A stretch of DNA of 64,000 bases. Origin: Williamsia sp. Lineage in GTDB: Bacteria; Bacteroidota; Bacteroidia; Chitinophagales; Chitinophagaceae. The stretch covers positions 1 through 64,000 of the forward strand of contig JADCRZ010000017.1 of NCBI GenBank assembly GCA_015069695.1. Reading direction: 5' to 3'. A program made the position numbers and the translations under genes. Shown here in pieces: positions 31,201-43,400 of this stretch; position 1 is the stretch's first letter, and the number at the start of each line of letters is the position of its first letter. Below the pieces are notes generated by a model that was not told the DNA's origin, ran no database searches, and saw only the letters and a program-made list of their open reading frames with translations.

Positions 31201-31849
31201 CCTCTACGACAAAGCGGATGCCGATCGGGTCCAGCAGGGTGCCGAGCCCACGGTGAAAAAGAAGCAGGGAAGCAACAAAAAAGCCCATGAAAACCAGGAG
31301 AAAGCTTCCGAAATAACTTGCCATGGCACGGCCGCTGCGCGCAGCCATTCCAAACTGGATCGCCGTAGCAGCAAAAGCGTTTGGCAGGGCGATATAAGTG
31401 TAAGCTGTGAGGTAGGCTGCCGGCCGGAATGGCCCAACCAGCTTGGGATCTACCCCGGGCGAATACACAGCCAGCAGGATGCCCAATGGAACAGCCAGCA
31501 GGATAAGGGCATTGATCGCAAGAGCTGCCAGGAACTTCCCGCCAAGGTACTGGGCCTTGCTGACGGGGGTGGTGTAAATCAGGGGATGCATGCGCGCTGC
31601 CACATCGCGGGCTCCGGCTTCACCTGCGATGGCGCCGGCTGCTACCAGCCAGATCAGGCTGCCAAATACCATTGTTTTTGCAATGGCAAAGGGTGCGTTC
31701 ACATAGAACTCTTCGTACAGCGCCTCTGAAAGGGAAGCGTCCCTGGTCATCAGGTAATTGAGTACAACCAGGACAACAAAAATCAGCCAGGGCCAGGAAC
31801 GGCGCAGCTGGTAGGCAAACTCAAAGCGGAATATCTCCCGGAACCTCAT
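28244..31849 (-). CDS. ABC-2 permease fused to an M1-family metallopeptidase domain
   Basis: A 1201-residue fusion. The N-terminal half has two blocks of membrane helices in the ABC-2 pattern (PWLIFVVLVVLNYLMT, LAGKF... and a second set around residues 330-560). A C-terminal M1 (gluzincin) domain follows, with HEMGHQW and the downstream glutamate in SESLAWYY as zinc ligands. Such proteins are common in Bacteroidota and pair with an ABC ATPase; they may export and process a peptide, but the substrate is not known. The start overlaps the stop of the ATPase gene by 4 bp (ATGA), a sign of translational coupling. Confidence 0.9.
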   Translation of the reverse strand: MRFREIFRFEFAYQLRRSWPWLIFVVLVVLNYLMTRDASLSEALYEEFYVNAPFAIAKTMVFGSLIWLVAAGAIAGEAGARDVAARMHPLIYTTPVSKAQYLGGKFLAALAINALILLAVPLGILLAVYSPGVDPKLVGPFRPAAYLTAYTYIALPNAFAATAIQFGMAARSGRAMASYFGSFLLVFMGFFVASLLLFHRGLGTLLDPIGIRFVVEDIAHLWTTVEKSRRLLELKGIVLQNRLLWMGVAAAVLAITYRSFGFRHRSGHNGWWRRRTRPRDRAVDRRSSIAVAVSRPVSLPQPVRKFGFAGQARQALAIARTSFGAIAASWAGLALLVAIPLLMIPVILDQMSSGGALLVPTTARVINELVAPLSAELSRWVIVPPLIIFFAGELVWREQSAGLGEITDATPGPEWARFSGKFLGLALVLALFLTLLMMAGVLAQVILGYHHFEIDLYVKILLGLQLPEYLIFALLALAVHVLVHQKYIGHLVAVIVYVFIALSSLFGIRHKLLIWGASPGWTYTDMRGFGASIGPWLWFKLYWAAWALLLALVAQLLWVRGRESRLAVRLQLSRLRFTRRMAWMAGAATALVLILGGFVFYNTNVLNHYQTDAAITARQAAYERCYKHYDGIPQPQLTGARLRVEIYPGRQSVDIRGTYRLVNKSTAVIDSIHVATDPTAETGSIRFDRPAVRALMKTELGYQIYALRTPLRPGDSMLLHFRVRVEPHGFRESGADASIVPNGTAFSNARLPAIGYQRGRELANAADRRAYGLVSRPLIPSLYDRNPVNERGTGVLLESVIGTEGDQVAVAPGALRQTWTRSGRRYFRYSTDAPIGSQWEFFSARYAVQEAQWKDAGSGQTVQIRIFHHPTHTAHLDRMVRSIRASLDYYSSQFGPYRYTQLNVVERPGEGLGLHAEPAVLTYSEGFTFWTPRQDTAGLDLPSAVVAHEMGHQWTVPYANQEGAPVMSESLAWYYAIMAVEHTRGPGQVQQLLRFMREPYPYAPIRRGEPLLRGLDPYLSYRKGPFVLYALSRYIGETAVNKALRTLLEKHRPEEAPLANTLDLYRELQAVTPDSLRYLLHDLFEVNTFWDLKTAGALAKQTPAGNWEVTLELEARKLVVDSAGTEKEVPMNDWVELGLFAPAGAGREDKQFYPGKHRIRSGKQRITVMVPRKPDRAAIDPDHLLVWVETDHNSKNVKAEN

Positions 31850-32751
31850 GATCTTACCTCCTTTTGCTCATTTGCTTTCTTCGTATGTCCTGCCATGGTG
31901 CTGAAGTATACATCTTCCAGGTCAGGCACTACCGGCTCAAACCCGGCGCCCGGCACTTCTTCACTGTAAATATGAACAACGGTGCGTCCGCTGAGCAGTT
32001 TGGTAGAAATGATATTGCAGGCAGGTTCCAGCTGGGATAATTCCCTTTTTTCAACCACCTTGCGCCAGATCCGTCCATGGAGCCCGGCAACAGCTTTGAG
32101 GGGTTCTGCTTCCAGGAGGATCTGGCCCTGGTTGATGATGGCCATCCGGGTACAGAGCTCGCTTACGTCTTCAACAATATGGGTAGAAAGAATCACTACG
32201 CTGTTCTCGCCCAGTTCACTGAGCAGGTTCAAAAACCGCACCCGCTCGGCCGGGTCCAGTCCTGCCGTCGGTTCATCCACGATCATCAGTTTCGGATTGC
32301 CCAACAGGGCTACGGCCACACCAAAACGCTGTTTCATGCCGCCGGAGAAACCACCCAGTTTTTGTCTGCGTACATCCCAGAGGTTGGTCTGCCGCAGCAG
32401 CGCTTCCACCACCTCCTTCCTGGCAGTGCGTCGGGTAATGCCTTTGAGAATGGCGAAATGATCGAGCAGGTCTTCTGCCCTGGCTTTGGGGTACACGCCA
32501 AACTCCTGCGGGAGGTAACCCAGTGTTTGTCGCACGGCTTCTTTTTGTTTCAGGACATCTATACCGCCCAAAAAAGCAGTTCCGCTATCCGGCTCCTGCA
32601 GGGTAGCCAGGATGCGCATCAGGGTAGACTTGCCCGCGCCATTGGGTCCAAGAAGGCCATACATACCATGGGGAATTGCAAGCGTTATATTTTTCAGTGC
32701 CTGAACACCATTGGGGTATGTTTTTGATACGTTGGTAATTTGCAGGTTCAT
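31846..32751 (-). CDS. ABC transporter ATP-binding protein
   Basis: A 301-residue ATPase subunit. Walker A is GLLGPNGAGKSTLMRI, the Q-loop is in LGYLPQEFGVYP, the signature is GFSGGMKQRFGVAV, Walker B is LMIVDEPTAGLDP, and the switch His is in ILSTHIVEDV. It drives the permease/peptidase encoded directly downstream with a 4-bp overlap, and works on the cytoplasmic face of the inner membrane. A small winged-helix regulator gene lies 108 bp upstream on the same strand and may control it, as is common for transporter operons of this sort. Confidence 0.95.
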   Translation of the reverse strand: MNLQITNVSKTYPNGVQALKNITLAIPHGMYGLLGPNGAGKSTLMRILATLQEPDSGTAFLGGIDVLKQKEAVRQTLGYLPQEFGVYPKARAEDLLDHFAILKGITRRTARKEVVEALLRQTNLWDVRRQKLGGFSGGMKQRFGVAVALLGNPKLMIVDEPTAGLDPAERVRFLNLLSELGENSVVILSTHIVEDVSELCTRMAIINQGQILLEAEPLKAVAGLHGRIWRKVVEKRELSQLEPACNIISTKLLSGRTVVHIYSEEVPGAGFEPVVPDLEDVYFSTMAGHTKKANEQKEVRS

Positions 32752-32859
32752 AAGTTTTAAACGGTGTGAGGGTCCAGTTTATTTATTTTATGAGGGAAAG
32801 ATAGGCTCAAATATAAATTTAAAAAGCACTTTTTATTACAAAGCTTAAATACAAAAAAA

Positions 32860-33168
32860 TTAATCTTCTCTTTTTTGTTCTCCGATAAAAAGTTCCAGGG
32901 CTTTCAGGTGATCATCGAACGCTTTTTCACCGGTCTTTGTCATAAAGTATTGCGTATGGGGTTTCTTGCCGACAAATGATTTTCTTACACCAACAAACGC
33001 CTCTTTTTCCAGGGCTTTTATGTGGCTCGCGAGATTGCCATCGGTTATATCTAGGTACTCCTTCAAGGATGTAAAATCAAGCCCGGCATTGACTGCCAGC
33101 GCCGACATGATACCGAGCCTTATCCTGCTTTCAAAGGCTTTGTGAAAACTACTGACTGCCCCTTTCAT
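32860..33168 (-). CDS. Small winged-helix transcriptional regulator
   Basis: A 102-residue protein made up of one winged helix-turn-helix domain: SALAVNAGLDFTSLKEYL (recognition helix region), DGNLASHIKALEKEAFV and the wing with TQYFMTKTGEKAF. This matches the PadR/ArsR-like winged-helix DNA-binding family found in front of ABC transporter genes. No ligand-binding domain is seen. It is likely to regulate itself and the ABC operon downstream (32751-28244, same strand), 108 bp away. Confidence 0.88.
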   Translation of the reverse strand: MKGAVSSFHKAFESRIRLGIMSALAVNAGLDFTSLKEYLDITDGNLASHIKALEKEAFVGVRKSFVGKKPHTQYFMTKTGEKAFDDHLKALELFIGEQKRED

Positions 33169-33462
33169 CTTTCATATCTGTGGTGTAAGTATACAATGTA
33201 AACAATGCAAATGATCCTGGAGCTGATGGCTTCGCATGCTTGTCTTCCGTCAGCAAACATGCGTTTTCAGGATTGCATTTAATTATATCATTTCTTGAAT
33301 TTAACCGTGAAAACAACTATTTTCAAAAATCCTAAAAGTACTTTTAAATACAAAGTAAAATGAAATCCTGCAATAATACAAGCATGCGCGTAAATATCTT
33401 TGCTTCACAAAACAACTGCGACAATCAAGATATTCAACGGGCGCAAATTGGTTTGGGCGGTA

Positions 33463-33576
33463 CCAGGCATCGTAGACCCACCCCTCCCTGAGGGGATCAT
33501 ACAAACGCCCTTTTTAGGAGTATGAAGAAGGTACAGCTTCTTGCCACAACATCGCATCCCGGGAGGGGTAGGGTGG
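33463..33576 (+). repeat. Dispersed intergenic repeat, copy A (opposite orientation to 44066-44226)
   Basis: This block shares order and sequence with the reverse complement of 44066-44226: GGCATCGTA, GACCCACCCCT, GAGGGGAT, ATGAAGAA, then a CCCGGGAGGGG core. The ends are inverted (CCACCCCTCCC near one end, GGGAGGGGTAGGGTGG at the other). It occupies the 469-bp gap between the winged-helix regulator and the phosphopantetheinyl transferase. No gene is visible in the remainder. Confidence 0.6.
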
Positions 33577-33637
33577 ATTCGAGACTGCAGCGCTCGAAAG
33601 ATAACTACGTAATACATCGCTTCATACCACCTCAAAT

Positions 33638-34375
33638 TCAACTCCCTGCAAATTGATCCAATCGCTCAAAAAACTTCCCCCACTCCGCCTCGGAGTTCTT
33701 GGGGAAAACAACGGAACATACGTATACTCCCGAGCAATAAGAAACAGCTTTGTATTGTGGGAAGTGTTTGAAAGATGAAGTATAAAAAACACCTGTCTTT
33801 GCCAGCTGGTCCAGTTCAGCCAGTTTGAAATCCAGCATAAGACCTGTTCTGAATATTTTTGACAAGGCCTCCTTGGCCGTCCAAACAATCGTACAGTACT
33901 GCTCATAAGCCAGGCCTCGCTCCCACTCCTGTTTTAGTTCCTGCGGGGTCATGGTATACATCATAGCATCCTTTTTATCCCTGTCTACTTTCTCAAGATC
34001 GATACCCAGGGGATGGTCTTCAGGAAAGGCCATGGCAATGCCCTTGTTGTCACAATGGCTGATGCTTACCTGGATATTTTGGACAGCTTCGCCCTTCACT
34101 ACCGGGAAACCAAAGACACCTTGATCAACAAAAATGGCTTGTCCGTCCAACGCCGGCAGCAGTTCCCTGATCGCCTTTTTGGCTGCTGCCCTGCCCAACA
34201 AATAATTTTTTTTCGGCTGATCGTATTTCAATCTATCGCAATGCTCCCGCTCACGCGGATGTAAGCACGATAAAGCTTTTTTTATATCTTTATCATCTAT
34301 CATTCCGCACCCCGCCACATAGCTGGCATGTTTCCGCTTAAAGCAAACCTTGTTTTGATCCATTTCTTTGTCCAT
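33638..34375 (-). CDS. 4'-phosphopantetheinyl transferase, Sfp type
   Basis: About 245 residues from the ATG at 34375 (MDKEMDQNKV); the in-frame ATG at 34411 would add a hydrophobic stretch and overlap the PKS gene, so the inner start is chosen. Family motifs: GIDLEKVDRD (magnesium-binding Asp and Glu) and WTAKEALSKIFRTGL (WxxKEAxxK). It transfers phosphopantetheine from CoA to carrier proteins. The gene is divergent from the large PKS (34411-44004), whose ACP Ser2249 is the obvious substrate. Such pairing supports the PKS being functional. Confidence 0.93.
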   Translation of the reverse strand: MDKEMDQNKVCFKRKHASYVAGCGMIDDKDIKKALSCLHPREREHCDRLKYDQPKKNYLLGRAAAKKAIRELLPALDGQAIFVDQGVFGFPVVKGEAVQNIQVSISHCDNKGIAMAFPEDHPLGIDLEKVDRDKKDAMMYTMTPQELKQEWERGLAYEQYCTIVWTAKEALSKIFRTGLMLDFKLAELDQLAKTGVFYTSSFKHFPQYKAVSYCSGVYVCSVVFPKNSEAEWGKFFERLDQFAGS

Positions 34376-34410
34376 GATAAAGTGAAAATTTACAACAAAA
34401 AATACATTCA

Positions 34411-37400
34411 ATGAACACAGCTGCTCCCTGTGAAATAGCGATTGTTGGTTACAGTTATAGAATGCCCGGCGGCATTAAAACAGACGATGATTTTTGGGAA
34501 GTATTGAAAGAGCGGAAAGTAATTCAGGTGCCCATTGAAACGCGCTATGGCAAAGGCTACGTGCCTGTTGCAGGCAAATCAACACCCGGACGGTTCGCCA
34601 GCGCTTATGAAGGCCTGATCATCAATGAAGAAGAACTTCAATTCGATTGCAAGCTATTCGGCATCTCGACCCATGAAGCCAGCCAGATGGACCCCCAGAT
34701 CAAAATGTTGCTTAGCTGCACCGGTGAAGCATTTGAAAAAACAGGCTGGAGCTTACATGATCTAAGAAACAGCCATACCGGTGTATTTATCGGAACACAG
34801 GATTCTTCTTCGGCCAACTGGCGCCCGCTCCAGGGCGTAAGTGAATTTACCATTCCGGGCAGCTGTCTCTCGATGTTTTCCAACAGGATCTCTTATCATT
34901 TTAATTTGATGGGTCCTTCCACATCCACCCTCACAGCCTGTTCATCCGGGATCAGCGCCCTCCATGCAGCCATTACTTCTATCCGCTGCGGCGATTGCAA
35001 ACAAGCCGTTGTGGGTGCTTCCAACTACCTGGGCTCTTTTATAGGCAGTACAGGCTTTAATGCCCTGGGTGTTATCAGTCCGGATGGAAAATGCCATTCG
35101 TTTGATGCGTCTGCAAACGGCTATATGCGCGCGGAAGGTGTATTTGCATATGTTATCAAACCCCTGGCAGATGCAGAACGCGATGGCGACCCCATCCACA
35201 CCGTAATTGCAGATACTTACCTGAACACAGCCGGCACAGCAGACGACTCCACAGACCTGATGCAGGGCCGTTACATTACTGCCCCCACCACCCACGCACA
35301 GGTAAGCCTCATGCCCACGATCGCAGAACGCTCGGGTATATTACCGGAAAGATTTGACTATATAGAAGCACATGCCACCGGAACAAAGCTGGGAGACAAA
35401 ATAGAAGGCAATTCCATCGGGCAGGTATTTGGTGGCTTCAGGCGAAAAACGCCCTTGAGAGTAGCCAGTGTAAAAAGCAACCTGGGTCATATGGAAGCGG
35501 CTGCTTTCAATGCCGGTTTGCTGAAGGCGATCCTTATGATGAAGCACCGGATGTTTGCCCCTATCTCCCGGAATTACGTTATACCCAATCCGGAGATCGA
35601 TTTTTCCGGATTGAACATGCAGGTGCAAACAGCCTGCGAACCCTTTCCGCAGCAGGAAGCGGTGATCGGCATCAATTCATTCGGTTTCGGAGGAGCCAAT
35701 GGCATGTGCGTGCTCAAGGAATACCGGCCCCAATCTGTTGTACCCTACTCGCAACCGCTATACACCAAGGGAAGTTATCTCTTCCCGCTATCTGCCCGCA
35801 CCCTGGATGCCCTGGTGAAAACCGCTGCTGGCCTCAGAGAGGCCATGGAAACGGAAACGTTTGACCTGTATACGCTGGCGGGCAATTTAAGCACCCGCAG
35901 AACACATTACGGCACCCGGACCTTTTTCGTAGCGGATAGCCGTCCTGCGTTGACAGACGCCTTGAAAAATTTTGAAGACCTGCCGGAAAATTACACAACA
36001 ATCAACCCGGGCAATCCCCGGATCCTGCTGGTATTTTCAGGCCAGGGCGTACAGTGGGCCGGCTGCGGAAAAGAATTGTACCAGGCCCACCCGGTGTTCA
36101 GGCGGGCACTGGACGCGATTGAAGCATATTGGAGACAGTATTCTGATACTTCCCTGATCGATGCCTGTTTCCATGCAGACCAAACCGCACTGGACGAATG
36201 CAGGCTGGCACAGCCGGTTATATTTATGATTCAATGTGGCCTGGTGGAGCTTTTAAAAACATGGGGCGTATATGCCGATGGCGTAGTAGGACACAGTGCC
36301 GGAGAAGTGGCAGCTGCGTATGCTTCCGGTGCGCTTTCCCTTGAAGAAGCAACCAGGCTGGTATATTACCGGGCCACCCTGCAGCAGCGCACGGCAGGCT
36401 CAGGCAGAATGCTGGCGATCGGGCTGGACCGTGCTGGCGTAGAAGCGCTCCTGCAGGAGGCCGGTCTTACTTATGGGGATGGTGACGGCCTCTCTGTTGA
36501 CGTAGAAATCGCCTGTGAAAATGCACCGGCAAGCATGGTTGTTTGCGGCAAGGGAAAAACCATGCAGCCTCTTATTCAGCTCATGGAAAGCAGGAGTATC
36601 CAGCACAGATTGTTGCGGGGCAACATCGCTTTTCATTCGCAGGCCATGAATGGGATCAAAGAGGATGTATTTACCTCGCTCCGGTTTCTGGATGATGGCC
36701 CGTTCGATCACACTACGCCATTTATTTCCTCTGTTACCGGTAAACTCGCAACGCAGCTGGATAGTGCTTACTGGTGGACCAATATCCGCAGGCCGGTGCT
36801 TTTCAGCGCCGCCATTGAGGAGGCAGCAATTGTGTGCAAACCGGATATTGTGCTGGAAGTTTCGCCCCACAATGCGCTCAGTACCGTGGTGGAACAATGC
36901 TTTGAAAAGGCAAAGTACAAACCGGTTTGTCTGGGCACGCTGAAGAGAAACAAAGACACGCTTTTCAGCTTCCAGGAAGCGCTCGGCGGATTGTATCAAC
37001 AGGGTGTGCCGCTGAATTTTGCGGCCCAGTATCCCCGGCCCGAACCAATCACCCATCTCCTGCCTGCCTATCCAAGGGAAGAACAAAAAATGATGGACCC
37101 CCTGGTAGACGATGTCCAGTTTTTAAAAAAGGGGCAGTACTCGCACGGCCCCCTGGTTGGGCAACAGGCAACATGGGGCAACAGGAATTTTGAAGTACGC
37201 ATGGCTGAAAGAGATTTTCCCTGGCTGGCCGATCATTGCGTACAGCAGATCCCGATCGTTCCGGCTGCAGGGTATATAGAAATGGTGCTGGAAGCCCTGG
37301 GAGGGGAACCGCTCCACTTTACAAATCTGGAGTTCCTCAATCCCTGTGAAATCGGCAAGACAGCGTTGCGGTTGCAAACAGAGATCCAGCCCCTGCCGGG

Positions 37401-40400
37401 CACATCCCATGATTTTACTTTTACCATCTCCTCCAAGCCTTGCAACGGGGAAACAGATACAACCCTGCATTGCAAGGGCGCTGTGCGCAAAGTAGAGAAA
37501 AGCTTTACAACAAATGCACGGGCATTCAAAGATATCAACCAGGATCTTTTCACCCCCACACCGTTCCAAAAGCCGGGTGATTATTACAAACAGATAGATG
37601 CCCTGCTGGGAGATGCATTTCAGTATGGCCCCTATTTTCAGACCGTTGAGCGCGTTTTCTGCAACATCGAAACAAAAGAGTTGCTGTTAGAGCTGCGCAT
37701 GGATGAGACCTTGTTTGCGGATAGCAAAAGGGATGGCTATATCTTACCTCCTTCTCTGATGGATGGTGCCTTGCAGGCATTCATCTATTACCTGCTGCAA
37801 GCTACAGACATTGCCGGCATCCCGCGTGCGGCAAAGGAATTAACCATCCTCCATCCTCCTACATCTCCCGGTCTGCTCTGTTATTATTGTCCGCCCGCTT
37901 ACTGGAAAAACTCCCAGGAAAAAGGCCAGCTCACATTGGCACTTGGAGAGCAGCCCTGCGGAAGCATTACGCTGTATGACAAAAACACGGGTTTGCTGAT
38001 TGCCCACCTGGATCAGTATTTCAGCTTTCACTCCAACGCCAACAGGGCCGATATAGTGCACAGCAAAAAACTGATCCGCTGGCAACCCAAATGGGGGCCG
38101 GATGCAACATGGCTCCTCCCCCGCCTCTCTCCTGCTGAGCCCAATCCTGCTCAGCTGATAGAGACGCTGGAGCATAGAAATGAGAACCAGCCTTATTCCT
38201 GCCGGGTCATTGAATTTACCGGCCAACAGGATCCGGAACAGGCCTTGCTCAAAACCTGCTTGCATTACCTGCAAAGCGACCGCGCGCAAGCAGAATACTG
38301 GGTGCTAAGCAGCGATCTGACAAGCATGCAAAAGCAGTACGAAGCTTTCAACCACGCCGATGCAGCCTTGCGGTTTGACTACATAGATCTGTCAGCAGAC
38401 AAACCGCTGGATCTAACCCGTGGCCTGCTAAGAGCTGCCGCTGCTGAATTGTTGCTGGTTGACGTAGCAGATAAAGAAGTGCCTGCTGTTGAATGGGAAA
38501 AATTAGCGCGGCTGCTGGTTCCCGGAGGACTGATCCTGGCTTACCACGCAGAAAACAATCCGCTCCAATTGTTGCCCGGTTGGGATATGATTAAAACATA
38601 TCCACAAGCAACCCTGATCCAGCTTTCTTTCTCTTTTGTCTCTCCCCTTCCTGAAGCGACTGCCATACAATGGGTGGTGGGAAAAGAAAACAGTTTTGCG
38701 CCGGACTGGAAAAATTTGGCTGTTCATCAAGACATTCACTTTATTCCATGGAATAGGTTCATAGCGGCAGAAAGCAAACTAAACCAGTTGCCCCATCCGC
38801 AGCAAGTAGAAAGCATCCACGTGTTTTGCACACCGGCCGAGGAGGATCCAACCGGAGAAGAGTGGGTAAAAGGATTTGTGCTTTTTATTCAACAATTCAT
38901 TGCATTCAGAACGGCCCTCAAAGTTCAGCCTTGCCGCATAAACATCATTACCAACAAAGCCGCATTCAGGGTAGAAAACCCTTCCCAGAGTACGATTTGG
39001 GGTACCGTAAGATGTATGGCAATGGAACTGAATGGGCAGTCTAGCCTGGACTTTACCTTGATCGATGTGGGTGATGAGGCAGACCTGGCAACACTCGCCG
39101 GCTTGCCGCTTGGAGAGATGCGTGAACAGGAGCTGGCTATCGCTGAGCAGCAGGTATGGGTTCCGCGGATCATCAACCTGAAGGATGAATATCCTTTGGT
39201 CAAAGCAGGCGGCAGTCAAGCATACAGGTTGATGGTAGAAAATCCGGGACAGATAACCGGTCTGCAGTTCAAGACGTGTGCTTTGCCAAAGATGGGCCCT
39301 GATGAAATAGAAGTAGAAGTAAAGGCTGCAGCGCTCAACTTCAGGGATGTGATGGTGGCTTTGGGAAGACTTCCCCTCTTGTCCTATGAACGTTCTGCCC
39401 TGGGCCATGAAGTGGGCATGGAAGCAAGCGGGGTTGTTAAACGGATTGGCAGCCAGGTAACCCGCTGGAAAAAAGGAGATGAAGTGGTGTTTATGCAGGG
39501 CGGCTGTATTGCCAACAGGGTGATTACAAATGAGAAGGCCGCTTTTAAGAAGCCATCCAATATTTCCATGGCTGAAGCCGCCGGGACTATGTCAGTTTAT
39601 GTAACCGCATATTACGCGCTTATTTATCTCTCCCGCTTGCGCAAGGGGCAGCGTGTACTGATTCATTCTGCCCTGGGTGGGGTTGGGCAAGCTGCCATTG
39701 CCCTGGCCAAATGGGTGGGCGCAGAGATTTATGTTACGGCCGGAAGCCGCGAAAAACAGGCCAGGCTTATTCAACTCGGTGCCAAGGCGGCCTTCGACTC
39801 GCACAGCTTTTCCTGGTATGATGAGCTTATGCAGGAGACCAATGGAGAAGGGGTCGATGTGGTGTTGAATTCGCTGGCTGGTCATCACATCCGGTTGTGT
39901 CTTGAAGCACTCAAACCCGGTGGATGGCATTGTGAAATCGGCAAAGTAGACATCTATGCGGATAATACGATGAACTTATGTGTCTTCCGCAAGAACCTGC
40001 GCTTTCTGGCCATCGATGTAGACCGCCTGATGAATGATGATCCGGAACTTTCCATCCAGATTTCTCAAACTTGCCTCGATCTGATCGGCTCGGGTGTTCT
40101 TCCTGCCTTGCCCGTCAAAACATTTGATTACAGTGCGTATGAAGAAGCTTTCCGGTTTATGATGAATGGTTATCATACAGGCAAACTGGTTTTGGAAGCA
40201 CCGGGTCTCCCGCAAACTTCCTCTCTCCGCATAGCAGATACACAACCTTTTCTGGATGCAACAGGAACCTACCTGGTTACCGGCGGACTGGGTGGTTTTG
40301 GATTGCGCCTGTTGCCTTATCTCGTGTGGGCTGGGGCCAAACACCTCACCCTGATGGACCGTGATCCGGAAAGGCGCAGGAGCGTGGAGTGGCTCCGTCA

Positions 40401-43400
40401 GCAAAGCCAGCTCGCAGCCTTGTTTCCTGATGTGGAGATCCGGATCATGCAGGGTGATGTGGCGCAGGAAGAAGCTGTGATCCGTTGCATCAGCCAATTA
40501 GACAAACCCCTGAAAGGCGTTTTTCACCTCGCGGGCGTAATAGATGATCAGCTGATCACAAACCTTACATCAGAAGCATTCGACAAGGTATTTGCGCCAA
40601 AAGCAATGGGGGCCCTTTATCTGCACCGGGCCACCCGGGCCATGGCATTGGACTATTTTGTTGTTTTGTCCTCCATTGCTGCAGTCTTCGGCAGCCCTGG
40701 CCAGATCAACTACGGAGCCGCCAATGCCTTTATGGAAGGACTGGTAGCCCATCGCAAACAGCAGGGACTGGCCGGTTTGTCGTTCATCATGGGAGGAGTG
40801 GCTGAAGCAGGGATGGCATCGAGGGATACACATGTATTGCGGATGTTAAAAGCCTCCGGCATACCGGCCATCAGCACCCTCTTTGCAATTAACGGGCTTG
40901 ACTATGCGCTGCGCTTGCCATCAGAAGAAAACCACCTGGTCACGGCCTTGTTCAAACGCATTCCCTGGACCACCGGCTATCCTGATTATCTGCGCTTCGG
41001 ACGGCTGATGAGCAACCGCGACTGCCTCAAAGCAGGCAGCGGCGAACAGCTGACACCGGAAGGCATCTCTGCAAAGATCGCGAAGAAAGTAGCCGAACTC
41101 TGCGGCCACGAAGAGATTGATCAGAAAGAACCGATCGCCAGTTTTGGCCTCAATTCTATTTCGGTGTCTGAACTGGCGGCTTTTATCAACACGCAATTCA
41201 ACTACCAGGTAAGTGTGATAGACCTGATGACCAAAGCCTCCTCAAGATCCCTGGCCATTGCCATCATTGAAAAGCAACAGGATACCGGCGAGCAAAACAA
41301 AACAGCTGATCCGGAAAAAGAGGAGCAGGCAGAAAGCAAAGCAGTCTTATCTACGCCCGTAAAAACGCAGGCTCCTTCCCCTTTTGCAACAACCTACCAG
41401 GATCATTTTCCGGGCAGTACAGCCGAAGAAGCGGGAAGTAAGCCCACATACCAGCCATCGGGTCTCCTGGCGCATTTACAGGAGCATGCAGTCCACATAA
41501 GCTACCGTTCGTATGCTGTTCCAAAATTGGAAGGATCTCTTCCTCCGGATTGCCAGACAGACCTGGATGAGCTTCGGACATTTATTCAACAGACCCTGCG
41601 CAATGCCATGCCGGATAAAGCAGTGAAAGCCTCAGACATACGCACGGTATTGCTTACCGGGGCCACAGGCTTTATCGGCCGCTTTATGCTGAGGGATCTT
41701 CTCCAATATCATCCGGATATAGTGGTTGTCTGTCTTGTACGCGCCTGTGATAAACAACAGGGGATGGAACGGATCAGGCAGGCGCTCAGCCTGGCGGATC
41801 TCTGGCAGGAAGCATTCGGCCAGCGCATCCGCGTAATAGCCGGTGATATTTGCCAGCCCCGTTTTGGACTGGATGGGGAACAATTTGAGGAGCTGAAGAA
41901 CAGCATCGATGCCGTGTACCACCTGGCAGCTGATCTAACGCTGGCATCACCCTACAACACGATCCGGCAGGTAAACACCAACAGCATCCGCCATGTTTTG
42001 TCGCTGGTATTGGGCAACCGGTTCAAACATTTTTTCTATGCCTCTACCATGGGTGTATTTCCACAGTACTTCGGGCATTTTGCCAATGAGTTTACCCAAA
42101 GCCCCATCGGAACACAGGCCCAGCCGGATGTAGACAGCATGAAAGGGATTTTCCCGCTTCAGTTTATCGGATACCCCTGGAGCAAGCTTGTTGTTGAGCA
42201 GAGCCTGCTCTTTGCACAATCGGCAGGCATGCCCCTGGGCATATTCAGGTTTCCGCAAACATGCATTGCGGCCGAAAGCGGTTATGTACAAAGCGGCGAC
42301 ATCAAAATACGCATAACCATGGCCGTATTAAGTACGGGGCTTATGCCTGCAAACTACGTCAACAGCTGGACAGAGCCCGTAGACACCATCACCCGGTTCT
42401 GTACAGCCATATCCCTGAATGAGGAGCGCAGGTACACCGTTTATCATTGCATCAATCCGGAACCGGTTACGCACGACATCGAATATGCAGATGCCAATAT
42501 CCCCTACAGGGAAGTTCCTTACGAAACATTCAGGGAAGCCTGCCAAAAGCAGGGCAGTGCTTCGCCCCTGGACGGATACTGGCCGCTGGTCGACTATTTT
42601 GCGCCCTACTGGTTCAGTAAAAACAAAACAACAACACCCCTGCCCCTATCCGATGAAGCCGTGCGGGAGGATTGTCCGTATGCGATCGAATGGCCGGGCT
42701 TTATCACGGCTACGGTGAACTCTAACCGGTGGATCATCAACCACAAACAAACCTGGCCATTCGCCATCCCGGAAAGCAACCTGGGACTGGATGCTTTCCG
42801 GGAGCGAGCCGGAAAATATGCCGGTCAGCTGGGCGTTGATTACGAGGAAGCCTTTGCATCGCCAACGTTGGAGGGATTAAAACAGCTGGTGGAAGGCCTG
42901 CACAAACCGGCGGCCCGGTTGCTGGAAGAAAGAAAATCGACAGTCGCGCTGAGCCTGAACAGCAAACTGTATGACATCGTTTCCCTTGCACGCGAGCGCG
43001 CGATCCATCCCGAGATCTTGCAGGAACAGATTGACCAGCCTGTTTTTATTCTTGGCATCAACCGGACAGGAACAACCTTCCTGCACCGGCTGTTATCGCG
43101 CGATGAACAGTTCTGGACGCTCAAGCCCTATGAGATCATGCGACCTGTTATCAAGGGAGGAAATTACAAAGGCCTAAGCGGAACAGACAAAGACCCCCGG
43201 AGGGCTTTTACGCGGGACCTTATCAATGCATACAATGCAGTGGAGGGATTTGCAGGTATTCACCACCTCGATATTGAAGAGCCGGAAGAAGAGTTTGCCT
43301 TGCTGGAATCTTCGTTTGCTGCGTGGAGTCTTGCTTCACTTTATCATGTACCTGAATACAAAACCTGGCTGGAACAGCACGGTTCTGCACATGCGTATAA

